Shown here piece by piece: positions 41,613 to 48,962 of a DNA stretch of 48,962 nucleotides (the first letter of the stretch is position 1; each line of letters opens with the position of its first letter). The stretch covers positions 1 to 48,962 of the forward strand of contig JBBREK010000003.1 of the NCBI GenBank assembly GCA_038203025.1. The letters are read 5' to 3'. The notes below the pieces were generated by a model. That model saw only the letters and a list, made by a program, of their open reading frames with translations. It did no database searches and was not told where the DNA came from. The translations under genes and the position numbers were made by a program. Source of the stretch: UBA11346 sp038203025. Its GTDB lineage: Bacteria; Planctomycetota; UBA11346.

Positions 41613-43568
41613 TCAGGACTTCGGTGTTTCGGGCGCGGACGACCGCTGGACCACCACCTTCTGCACCGGCTTGTCGGCCAGCTTGGTGCCGCGGGTACCG
41701 ACGCCGCAGGGCTCCAGCTTGCCCAGGTCGACGACCTGCTCGTGCACGCGTTGGCCCTTGGCCGGGGCGAAGTACAGGGTGGCGACGCCGCCGATGCCGA
41801 CACGGAAGAAGTCGATCTTGCCGGCCCGGTCCTTGATCAGTTCGTAATCGCGATCCTTGATGAACGAACTGATCGTCGTGACCTTGCCCCACGGCTCGCG
41901 CTTCTTGTCGCGGTAGACGATGGTGACGGTCAGGCCGGCCGTCGGATCGAAGAGGTCGAGGTGCAGCATCTTGCCTTCCAGCACCGTCTTCTCGGTCGGC
42001 CCCATGATGCGATACATGCCGTCCTGCATGATGGCGATGAATCGGTCGTACTCGCTGATCTTCAGCTCGCGGTCGCCGCTCTTCACCGCCGAGCCGAGGA
42101 AGCCGGTCGAGGCGTCATAGCCGATGCGTAGGTTGGCGATGGCCACCGCCTTCTTGTCGACCGTCTCGAAGCCCTTGACCTTGGTGCGACGCGGGAACTT
42201 CGGGCCGTACTTGGCGAGCAGGCCTTCGAGCCAGCCGATGCAGGTGCCGACCAGATCTTTCAGCTTGGCCTTGATCGCCTTGATCTCGGCCTCGATGGCG
42301 CCGATGTCCTTGCGGTTCTGCTCGATGTCAAAGGCGCTGATGCGCTTGATCGGGATCTCCAGCAGGCGGGTGACGTCCTCATCGGTGAGGTCGCGGATGA
42401 ACTGGGCTTTGAACGCCTCCATGCCCTTGAGTACGGCGTTCTTCACCCCTTCCGCCGTCTTCTGTTCCTCGATCCGCTTGTAGACGCGGTTCTCGATGAA
42501 GATGCGTTCCAGGGTCAGGCTATGCTGCTTCGCCACCAGCTTGCCCAGCTCGTGCTCCAGCTCGGCCTTGGCCAGGACCTGAAGGCGTTCGGTGCAGGCG
42601 CGCAGCAGGTCGGCGACCTGCAGCTCGACCGGCTTGTCGTCGCGGATGACGACGATGTTCGAGTTGATCGAGTTCTCGCAGCTGGTGTAAGCGTAGAGCT
42701 GCGGGATGACCTCGTCGGCGTAGACGCCGCGCTGCAGGGCCAGGACGATCTCGACCTCGGAGCCGGTGCGGTCGCTGATCTCGCTGATCTTGACCTTGCC
42801 CTTCTGGATCGCCTCCTCGATCGACTCGATCAGGCTCTCGACCGTGGTGCCGGGCGGGATCTCGCGGATCACCACCTTCTTGTCGCCGTCGTTGTCGATC
42901 TTGGCGCGAACCCGGACCTTGCCCTTGCCGTCGTCGTACTCCGAGGCGTCCATGATCCCGCCCTGCGGGAAGTCCGGATACAGACGGAAGCGCTCGCCCT
43001 TGAGAATGGCGATCTGGCCCTTGAGCAGATCGCCGAGATTGTGCGGCAGGATCGAGGTGGCCATGCCCACCGCGATGCCCTCGGTGCCGAGCAGGAGAAT
43101 GGTCGGCAGCTTGCTGGGCAGGGCTTCGGGCTCTTCCTTGCGGCCGTCGTAGGACGGGACCATCGGGGTCAGGGCCGGATTGAAGAGCGTCTCCTTGGCC
43201 AGGGCAGACAGACGGCATTCGATGTAGCGCGGCGCGGCGGCGTTGTCGCCGGTGAGGATGTTGCCGAAGTTGCCCTGGCGCTCGATGAAGTAGCCGAGGT
43301 CCGCATCGCCGGGCGAACGCCCCTTGTTGGCCAGCACCACCAGGGCATCGCCGATCGAGGCGTCGCCGTGCGGGTGCAGCTTCATGGTCTCGCCGATGAC
43401 GTTGGCGACCTTCATGAACTTGCCGTCGTCCATCGTCCACAGCGTGTGCAGGATACGTCGCTGCACAGGTTTACAGCCATCGCGCAGGTCGGGGATGGCG
43501 CGGTCGACGACGACGTAGCTGGCGTACTCGAGGAAGTTCCGCCGCATCAACGGTTCAAGATAGGCCAT
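41613..43568 (-). CDS. parC: DNA topoisomerase IV subunit A (Bacteroidetes-like ParC)
   Basis: Type IIA topoisomerase breakage-reunion subunit, 651 residues, much shorter than GyrA (about 875) because the C-terminal beta-pinwheel is reduced to about residues 480-640. The tower has LMRRNFLEYASYVVVDRAIP, the quinolone-determining HPHGDASIGDA at 65-75, and catalytic Y115 in AAAPRYIECRLSA. Sequence such as QGNFGNILTGDNAAAPRYIE and DFPQGGIMDASEYDDGKGKV resembles the topoisomerase IV A group known from Bacteroidetes. The partner ParE gene is not in the window. Ala occupies the position equivalent to GyrA Ser83. Confidence 0.88.
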   Translation of the reverse strand: MAYLEPLMRRNFLEYASYVVVDRAIPDLRDGCKPVQRRILHTLWTMDDGKFMKVANVIGETMKLHPHGDASIGDALVVLANKGRSPGDADLGYFIERQGNFGNILTGDNAAAPRYIECRLSALAKETLFNPALTPMVPSYDGRKEEPEALPSKLPTILLLGTEGIAVGMATSILPHNLGDLLKGQIAILKGERFRLYPDFPQGGIMDASEYDDGKGKVRVRAKIDNDGDKKVVIREIPPGTTVESLIESIEEAIQKGKVKISEISDRTGSEVEIVLALQRGVYADEVIPQLYAYTSCENSINSNIVVIRDDKPVELQVADLLRACTERLQVLAKAELEHELGKLVAKQHSLTLERIFIENRVYKRIEEQKTAEGVKNAVLKGMEAFKAQFIRDLTDEDVTRLLEIPIKRISAFDIEQNRKDIGAIEAEIKAIKAKLKDLVGTCIGWLEGLLAKYGPKFPRRTKVKGFETVDKKAVAIANLRIGYDASTGFLGSAVKSGDRELKISEYDRFIAIMQDGMYRIMGPTEKTVLEGKMLHLDLFDPTAGLTVTIVYRDKKREPWGKVTTISSFIKDRDYELIKDRAGKIDFFRVGIGGVATLYFAPAKGQRVHEQVVDLGKLEPCGVGTRGTKLADKPVQKVVVQRSSAPETPKS

Positions 43569-43637
43569 GCATGCTCCGAAGGTGAAGCAGCATGGCTCAT
43601 GCCACAGGCGGGCAAGATCCGCCCGGGGCTCGGCTGC

Positions 43638-44342
43638 TCAGGCGGCGAGAGCCTGCTCGATCGACTTGGCCACCGTCGGGATGTCAGCGCCAGCGTCGAT
43701 GAAGTGGCAGGGGAAGGTGCCCTGCAGCGACTTCAGCGCGTCGACGGTCTGCTCCTGGAAGACGCGGAAGCGCTTCGCGGCGCTGGCCGGATCGACGTCG
43801 GTGGCACGGATGTCCTGCATCAATCCACCCTGCTTGCGGGCCAGTTCGTTGCTGAGCACGGCCTCGCGGCCACGCTTGATCTGGCGCTCGACAGCAACGT
43901 CCTCGGCGACGTTCAGCACCACCACGCGCACACTCGGCGGATTGCCCAGCAGAGCCAGCTTGGCGACGAACAGACGCAGAAATTCGGCCTGGGCAGGCGA
44001 GCGCGGGAAGCCGTCGACGATGGCGCCGGCAACGTATTGCGGTTCAAGCAGCTTCTTGAGCAGCAGGCCGACCACATCCTTGTCGCCAACCAGGGCACCG
44101 CTGTTCTTGATCTTGATGAATTCGGGCGAGGAGAGCAGGTCGGAGACCACCACCGGCTGCCGCTCGATGCCAAGGATGTTCATGATCGTGCGGGTGTTGG
44201 TGCCCTTGCCGGCGCCGGGCGCACCGTTCAACCACACCAGCTGGCGCGGGAAGACCGGCGGCTTGCCGGCGCAGACGGCCTCGATCTGGGGCCATACATC
44301 GGACATCAGCTGTTGGGCGGTGGCGGCGGGGTCGGCAGGCAT
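43638..44342 (-). CDS. Adenylate kinase-like nucleoside monophosphate kinase
   Basis: P-loop kinase of 234 residues. The P-loop is WLNGAPGAGKGTNTRTIM with GAPGAGKGT at 40-48, the nucleotide-binding segment is AIVDGFPRSPAQAEFLRLF, and QIKRGREAVL provides Arg after the core as in adenylate kinases. There is an extra N-terminal 35 residues and the LID region is not the standard zinc or long type. It could be a second, specialised adenylate kinase. Similar proteins are known to me from Verrucomicrobiota. It lies 69 bp upstream of the topoisomerase gene. Confidence 0.75.
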   Translation of the reverse strand: MPADPAATAQQLMSDVWPQIEAVCAGKPPVFPRQLVWLNGAPGAGKGTNTRTIMNILGIERQPVVVSDLLSSPEFIKIKNSGALVGDKDVVGLLLKKLLEPQYVAGAIVDGFPRSPAQAEFLRLFVAKLALLGNPPSVRVVVLNVAEDVAVERQIKRGREAVLSNELARKQGGLMQDIRATDVDPASAAKRFRVFQEQTVDALKSLQGTFPCHFIDAGADIPTVAKSIEQALAA

Positions 44343-44420
44343 GGGGTTCTCCGGTTTGGACCTACGACGATACCCATGCGGGATCTGGCCTCAAGCGCGA
44401 CCCCCGGCCGCCGTCGATCC

Positions 44421-46436
44421 TTAACGGTCGCGCATGCCCGGATGCACCAATGGCCGCAAACGCTCGGCTTCGGCGCGCAGGGCTGTCGCCCGATCGGCAG
44501 CAGCCGGCAGGGCCGATGCTGCACGATCAAGCACCCCGGCGGCGAGTTCGAGCACCCGTGGCGCGGTTGGCGCCAGACTGGCAGCGCGTTCGGCTTCGTC
44601 GACGGCCTCGCGCCAGCGCTTGCCGGCTGCCAGCAGGCGGGCATGGCGCAGAGCGATGGCCGCGCTGTGCGGTGCGGCGGCAGCCAGCTCGTCGGCCAGG
44701 TCGAGGGTCCGTGGTTCTGCCGGTAGCAGTTCGAGGGCCGCCAGACGGGTGCCAGGGGCCCCAGCGGCCAAGTCCCAGGCGCGCTGTCCGGCCGCGGCGG
44801 CCAGGGCCTGGGGCGAGGTCGTCGGATCGGCACCCAGGCGCAAGGCCAGCACCATCGCCACCTGCGGATCCGTGGACTGACGGGCGGTCGCGACCCAGTC
44901 CTCAGCCTCGGCTAGGCGCAGCGCGGTGGTCATGCCGCTGGCGACAACGATGGCGGCGGCCACGGCCCCGATGGCGGGGATCCAGCGACCGACGGCGCCA
45001 AGCGCCTGCCGCGCCGGAGCGTTGGCGATAACCGTGACCAGCAGGGCGGTGCCGATGACGCCGCCAGCGTGGAAGTCAAAATCGATCAGCGCCTTCAGCG
45101 CCACCGCGCACAGCCCGCCCGCCCAGGCCCAGGCCGGCGGCGGCTCGGCCCGCCACAGGGCCAGCGCCACGCCAGCGGCGAGACCTCCAAGCAGCGTTGC
45201 CCAGCCGAGGTTGGCGAGCAGTCCGCCGCCCGGCCACCAGCCCAGGTTGCCGTCGAAGGCGCCGAGCAGCGCGAGGTAGGGCACGGCGAAAGCCAGCGCC
45301 AGCACTAGGGCGCGCGACGGGCCGGGACTGGGGAGTGGTTCGATTTCGCTGCGTCGCGGCCAGGCCAGAACCAGCAGCGCGACAGCGGCGAGGGCGCCCA
45401 GGATCCAGCCACCAGCGACCGCGGCCTCGAGGACCTCGTTGTGGACAAAGCGGGTCGGTTCATCGCCTGGCAGCATGATGCGCGGTTGGTTCGCGGCGAA
45501 ACCACCGAGGCCGTGCGCCCCCTCGTTGGCCAAGATGATGGCCGAGCGCCAATAGCCCTCGCGCACCGCAATGCTGCCTGCGGCGAGACCGGACCACAGC
45601 AGGCCCGCAACTCCGAGAATGCCCAGTGGCAGGGGCAACCAGTGCCACAAGCGGCCGAAGAAGGCCAGCCACCAAGCCAGGCCGCAGCCGGTGGCAAGGG
45701 CAACCCAGGCGCCTTTGGCACCGGTGAAGAAGAGGGCGGCGGCAGCGAGCAGGATGAGGCCGACGGTCGTCGACACGACAAGCGACCGCGCGGGCTGAAG
45801 CCCACGGTCCTTGAAGGCCTTCCAGGCGAGGCCGGCGAGAACCGGCAGCAGCAGGGCGAGATAGGCGCCGAACTGGTTGGACAGGGTGAAGGTGGCGAAG
45901 ACGCCGCCGTTGGCGATGCGCTCGCTGATCGCCCCGGCGTCGCCGGGCATGGCGGCGAAGATGCTGGAGCCGGCCTGCTGCGCCGCAGCCATGGCCGGCA
46001 GCACCCAGACGGGCTGGGCGAGGCCGAGGATGGCGGTGACGGCGAGGCCGGCGCCCAGGGCGGCGATAGCCAGCCGCTGACGGCCGGACAGCACCTGCAT
46101 GACGTAGCCGGCGCCGGCGACGCAGGCCACCCAGCCGGTCCAGCGGCACCATGCCGGAGCCGGCTCGGCGGCGTCCAGCACTGCCGGCAGCAGGGCAAGA
46201 ATCAGCGCGACGGCGACCACGCCCCGCCAGCTCCACAGCCAGGCTTGGCGTAGGCCGGCCGCCTGCTCCAGCGCCACGATGAGCAGGGCGCCGACCGCCA
46301 GCCCCTGCCACACCAGCTCGGCCGGCTGCCCGGGCATACCGTCCCAGCACCAGGGCCGCATCGCCACCAGCAGCAGCACGAGCACATCGTGCACCCGGTC
46401 GAGGATCGGCGGACGGACCTGATCAACCGTGGTCAC
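44421..46436 (-). CDS. O-antigen ligase/polymerase-like membrane protein with TPR-like tail
   Basis: A 671-residue protein with about twelve hydrophobic helices (to about 490) and a helical Ala-rich soluble C-terminus (about 500-671) with TPR-like repeats. The Wzy_C signature is the periplasmic loop REGYWRSAIILANEGAHGLG followed by PGDEPTRFVHNEVLEAAVAG. Such proteins ligate or polymerise O-antigen or capsule glycan on undecaprenyl carriers. The start is a GTG at 46436 that overlaps the end of the WecA-like gene by 14 bases, so the two are probably coupled. Partner glycosyltransferases are not in the window. Confidence 0.8.
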   Translation of the reverse strand: MTTVDQVRPPILDRVHDVLVLLLVAMRPWCWDGMPGQPAELVWQGLAVGALLIVALEQAAGLRQAWLWSWRGVVAVALILALLPAVLDAAEPAPAWCRWTGWVACVAGAGYVMQVLSGRQRLAIAALGAGLAVTAILGLAQPVWVLPAMAAAQQAGSSIFAAMPGDAGAISERIANGGVFATFTLSNQFGAYLALLLPVLAGLAWKAFKDRGLQPARSLVVSTTVGLILLAAAALFFTGAKGAWVALATGCGLAWWLAFFGRLWHWLPLPLGILGVAGLLWSGLAAGSIAVREGYWRSAIILANEGAHGLGGFAANQPRIMLPGDEPTRFVHNEVLEAAVAGGWILGALAAVALLVLAWPRRSEIEPLPSPGPSRALVLALAFAVPYLALLGAFDGNLGWWPGGGLLANLGWATLLGGLAAGVALALWRAEPPPAWAWAGGLCAVALKALIDFDFHAGGVIGTALLVTVIANAPARQALGAVGRWIPAIGAVAAAIVVASGMTTALRLAEAEDWVATARQSTDPQVAMVLALRLGADPTTSPQALAAAAGQRAWDLAAGAPGTRLAALELLPAEPRTLDLADELAAAAPHSAAIALRHARLLAAGKRWREAVDEAERAASLAPTAPRVLELAAGVLDRAASALPAAADRATALRAEAERLRPLVHPGMRDR

Positions 46437-47463
46437 GCGACGTCTCCAGCAGCACCAGCGCGATGCACACCGCGGCCGCCTGGGCGAGCGAGACGACTGC
46501 CGCGATCGGATCAGCGTTGCGCAGCTGGAAGCTGGAGGCCGCCAGCGCCACCTGCAGCGCGACCACCGCGCCCAGGCTGGCCTTCGGGCCGACGCCCAGC
46601 CGGGTCAGCCGGTGGCTGATATGGTTACGGTCGCCGCGCATGATCGGCGCCCCGCGGCGCAGACGCTTGACCACCACGGCGATCGAGTCGAACAGTGGGA
46701 TGGCGCAGATCAGCACCGGCGAGAGCAGGGCCAGCGGGCTACCGCCCTCTGCGCTCGGCCAGAAGGTCGTGCCGAGGGTGCCGCAGCCGATGAGGAAGCC
46801 GATCGCCAGGCTGCCGGCATCGCCCATGTAGATGCGCGCCGGCGGCCGGTTGAGCAGGAGGAACCCGCCGAGCGCCGCCGACAGGCACAGCCACATGCGT
46901 GCCATCGCCGCATCGCCGCCGAGCATCGCCCCACCGCCAAGCGCGACGCAGCCGATCAGGGCCACGGCGGCAGACAGGCCATCGGCGTGGTCGAGCAGGT
47001 TGTAGGCATTGGTGATGAGCACCAGCCAAGCGAAGGCGGCGAGCCAGGCCAAAGCGGGATGCCACTGGCGCAGGAAGTCGACCGGCAGGTCGCTGAGCGA
47101 CACCACCGCCGCGCTGATCAGCATCTGCAACACCAGCTTCATGCGGGCCGGCAGCGGCCGGGCATCGTCAACCAGCCCAAGTACGACCAGGCCTGCGGCG
47201 CCAGCCAGCACGATCCACGGCAGCGTGCGTCCACCATCGTCCAGCGGCAGGCCGAGCCGAGCGACAGCGATCGCGGCGATCATCGCCAAGGCCATGGCCG
47301 GCCCGCCGCCATAGGGCACGGTGCGGTGCTGCAACTTGTGCGCCTCGCTGCCCGGCCGGTCGACCAGACCCAGGCTGGGCGCCAGACGGATGGCCAGCCG
47401 GCAGAACAGGTAGGCGCCGGTCAGCGCGACCAGCGGCGGCAGCAGCCAGGCGAGGATCAGCAC
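46423..47463 (-). CDS. Polyprenyl-phosphate N-acetylhexosamine-1-phosphate transferase (WecA/TagO type)
   Basis: Integral membrane enzyme of 346 residues that loads a sugar-phosphate onto undecaprenyl phosphate to start surface glycan synthesis. It has about ten membrane helices and the family motifs PGSEAHKLQHRTVPYGGG (37-54), LVDDARPLPARMKLVLQ (97-113), NAYNLLDHADGLS and RIYMGDAGSLAIG, and the cytosolic GDRNHISHRL. The Asp pairs in VDDA and in NLLDHADG are the expected catalytic residues. It directly precedes the ligase-like gene, a coherent pair for lipid-linked glycan assembly. Confidence 0.88.
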   Translation of the reverse strand: MLILAWLLPPLVALTGAYLFCRLAIRLAPSLGLVDRPGSEAHKLQHRTVPYGGGPAMALAMIAAIAVARLGLPLDDGGRTLPWIVLAGAAGLVVLGLVDDARPLPARMKLVLQMLISAAVVSLSDLPVDFLRQWHPALAWLAAFAWLVLITNAYNLLDHADGLSAAVALIGCVALGGGAMLGGDAAMARMWLCLSAALGGFLLLNRPPARIYMGDAGSLAIGFLIGCGTLGTTFWPSAEGGSPLALLSPVLICAIPLFDSIAVVVKRLRRGAPIMRGDRNHISHRLTRLGVGPKASLGAVVALQVALAASSFQLRNADPIAAVVSLAQAAAVCIALVLLETSRDHG

Positions 47464-47532
47464 GGAGGCCCAGCCTGCGGCATCCGCCCGCCCGACGCCA
47501 GTCCCATCAGGCCGGTGCCGACCGGCACAGTA

Positions 47533-48441
47533 TCAGTGCCCAGCTAGGGCCTTGGCGAAGCTCTTGGGATCGACGCTGCCGAAGCCACCGGCAGCGTCGA
47601 CCACCGTACCCTTCAGCACAGCCGCGGCCGGCGTGCCGCACAGGGTGGCGACGTCGGCGGTGTCCTGGGTCTCGAAAACCTTCAGGCCTTGGGCCTTGGC
47701 GCCGGCGACACCAGCGTCGAGCTGGCTCATCAGCGCCGAGCGCGTCCACGCGATCGACACGCCGGTGTAGCAGCCGTTCTTGCGCTCGCCGACCTCGTTC
47801 TGGCCCTGCACCACGATCGGGATGAGCGCCTGCTTGGTCGACGGGTAGAGGCCCGAGCCCTGCAGACGGCCATCATTGGGCGACAGCGGCACGACCACGT
47901 ACCAGGCCTTGTCGCGCGGTGCGCGGCGGGCGTGCTGGGTGCACAGGTGGAAGACGCCGAAGACGTTCACCGCAAAGACGCGCTGGTAGTCCTCGGGCTT
48001 GATGCCGACGAACAGGCAGGGGTGGTTGATGGCGGCGAAGGGGAAGACGTGGGTCGCGGCGAGATTGTCCTGCTTGAGCCGGTCGAGCAGGGCGTCGACC
48101 TGGGCGAAGTCGCCCTGGTTGACCTGCGCCGGCAACACCCGGCCCGCCCCCGCCTCGCCAGCTAGCAGCGTCGCCACGGCGACGATCTTCTCCAGATCGC
48201 GCGAACCGGTGATGACCACGCTGGCGCCGCCGCGCAGCAGATTGCGCGCGATGGCATAGCCGATCGAGTGCGGGTCGGAGGCGCCGGTGACGATGGCGAC
48301 CGCGCCGGCGAAGCTGATCCCGGCTTTGGCCGAGGCCAGCAAATCGGGGAAGCGCGGATCATCGACCAGGGCCGGATCGATCTGCGGGGTCCAGGTGCCA
48401 GGCTTGCCGTCGCCGATCCAGGTGCCGAATGCTGCGCTCAT
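47533..48441 (-). CDS. SDR-family reductase resembling the ketoreductase domain of type I FAS
   Basis: NAD(P)-dependent oxidoreductase of 302 residues. The Rossmann motif is AIVTGASDPHSIGYAIAR (49-66), then GGASVVITGSRD. VFPFAAINH, VVVPLSPNDGRLQGSGLYPS and the catalytic pair Y199/K203 follow. The motifs LPLSPN-G and GLYxxSKxxLE, with VPFAAI-N before, are what I remember from ketoreductase domains of fungal and mycobacterial FAS-I rather than from FabG or FabI. A stand-alone 3-oxoacyl reductase is the best guess; enoyl-ACP reductase is an alternative. The ATG at 48441 has GGAG five bases upstream. Confidence 0.7.
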   Translation of the reverse strand: MSAAFGTWIGDGKPGTWTPQIDPALVDDPRFPDLLASAKAGISFAGAVAIVTGASDPHSIGYAIARNLLRGGASVVITGSRDLEKIVAVATLLAGEAGAGRVLPAQVNQGDFAQVDALLDRLKQDNLAATHVFPFAAINHPCLFVGIKPEDYQRVFAVNVFGVFHLCTQHARRAPRDKAWYVVVPLSPNDGRLQGSGLYPSTKQALIPIVVQGQNEVGERKNGCYTGVSIAWTRSALMSQLDAGVAGAKAQGLKVFETQDTADVATLCGTPAAAVLKGTVVDAAGGFGSVDPKSFAKALAGH

Positions 48442-48518
48442 GGGATCTCCAGGGGAAGGCGGCATGGTGCGGACGCGCGAGGGTTGCTCAAGCGCCCGCG
48501 GGGGCACCATCCCCGGCC

Positions 48519-48962
48519 ATGATCCGCCCGTGCGCTGCCCCGCTACCGCTACCGCTACCGCCACCGCCACCGCTACTGCTGCTGCTGCTGCTCGCCGCCA
48601 CCATGTCAGGCGCCGTCGAGGACGATGCCCCGCCCCTGGGCATGGACGTGCTGCCGCTGATCAAGTCGGTCGCCGAGGCCGTCGTACCGAGGGATCCGCC
48701 GCTGCCCGGACGGCCGTGGTCGGACGATCTCGCCGACCTGACCAACCCTGATCCCTCGGCCAACGGCCCGGCGGTCGGCCGCCTGACCCGGCGCGGCGCG
48801 GTGGTGCTGCCTGATCTCGGCATCCTCGCTGGCGAGCGCGACTGGCAGCTGCGCAGCCGTATCGTCCGCGTCGCCGCCGGGATCGGCGGCAGCGACGGCG
48901 CCGGGCTGACCCTGCGCCTGACCGATGATCCTGATCCGCGCGTCCGCCGCCTCGCCGTGGTC
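48519..48962 (+). CDS. Secreted protein, N-terminal part, with microsatellite-encoded signal peptide
   Basis: The first 148 codons of a gene that runs off the window. The N terminus is MIRPCAAP followed by LPLPLPPPPP and seven Leu, then AATMSGA, the likely cleavage region. The rest (RGAVVLPDLGILAGERDWQL, TLRLTDDPDPRVRRLAVV) has the feel of a periplasmic or surface protein but I do not recognise it. It is divergent to the SDR gene (77 bp between starts). Prediction of secretion rests on hydrophobicity only; the Pro-rich core is atypical. Confidence 0.55.
   Translation, partial: MIRPCAAPLPLPLPPPPPLLLLLLLAATMSGAVEDDAPPLGMDVLPLIKSVAEAVVPRDPPLPGRPWSDDLADLTNPDPSANGPAVGRLTRRGAVVLPDLGILAGERDWQLRSRIVRVAAGIGGSDGAGLTLRLTDDPDPRVRRLAVV
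48540..48593. repeat. CCGCTA/CTG microsatellite within a signal-peptide region
   Basis: CCG CTA codon pairs (about three), CCG CCA pairs (two), then CCG CTA and five CTG codons and a CTC. Unit lengths are three or six bases, so changes in copy number keep the reading frame but alter the hydrophobic stretch. Confidence 0.75.

Noticed and set aside
42522..44726. A 734-codon plus-strand open frame across the topoisomerase and kinase genes
   Set aside because: Antisense shadow; the reverse strand carries the conserved proteins.

Overview
The window is a G+C-rich (about two thirds by eye), gene-dense stretch of a chromosome from a Gram-negative (diderm) bacterium. Outer-membrane biogenesis genes (a TamA-like barrel and TamB), lipoproteins, an RND pump, menaquinone genes, RNase Y, a complete F-type ATP synthase operon and a short Bacteroidetes-style topoisomerase IV A subunit occur together. 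The adenylate-kinase-like protein, the ISAzo13-family element and the style of the dispersed intergenic repeats resemble what I know from the Planctomycetota/Verrucomicrobiota/Lentisphaerota group. I offer that placement only as a moderate-to-low confidence inference. No rRNA, tRNA, CRISPR array or prophage was seen.

Layout. 1-136: tail of an AraC-type regulator. 174-6159 (minus): a GH13 enzyme, RNase Y, isochorismate synthase and MenD. 6262-9075 (plus): a large unrecognised protein with an Arg/Gly-rich linker and a DUF3800-like (RNase H fold) domain. 9246-17608 (minus): ppk2, pfk, an AI-2E-type permease, tamB and tamA in near-continuous order. 17694-22871 (plus): tetR, membrane-fusion lipoprotein and RND pump, behind a perfect TetR-type palindrome. 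23064-26104 (minus): prfB, DAHP synthase, a tandem repeat array and a small lipoprotein. 26276-29564 (plus): a small helical protein, glyA, an N-end-rule aminoacyltransferase and a zinc metallopeptidase. 29561-38283 (minus): atpZ-atpI-atpB-E-F-H-A-G-D-C followed by an RNase D-like gene. 38467-40143: rplS with an ISAzo13-family insertion directly behind it. 40233-48441 (minus): MATE transporter, topoisomerase IV A, adenylate-kinase-like protein, O-antigen ligase-like protein, WecA-like transferase and an SDR that resembles the ketoreductase domain of type I fatty acid synthases. 48519-end (plus): start of a secreted protein whose signal peptide is encoded by a microsatellite.

The genes are mostly core metabolism and envelope. 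The most unusual content is (i) the large DUF3800-like protein, (ii) a hairpin-rich intergenic repeat family (five copies) whose copies differ by compensating changes on both sides of a stem, (iii) two long inverted repeats of near-identical architecture, one inside the atp operon between atpG and atpD, (iv) insertions in both the alpha and beta subunits of the ATP synthase, (v) a TamA-like barrel with a lipoprotein signal, and (vi) the stand-alone FAS-I-like ketoreductase.
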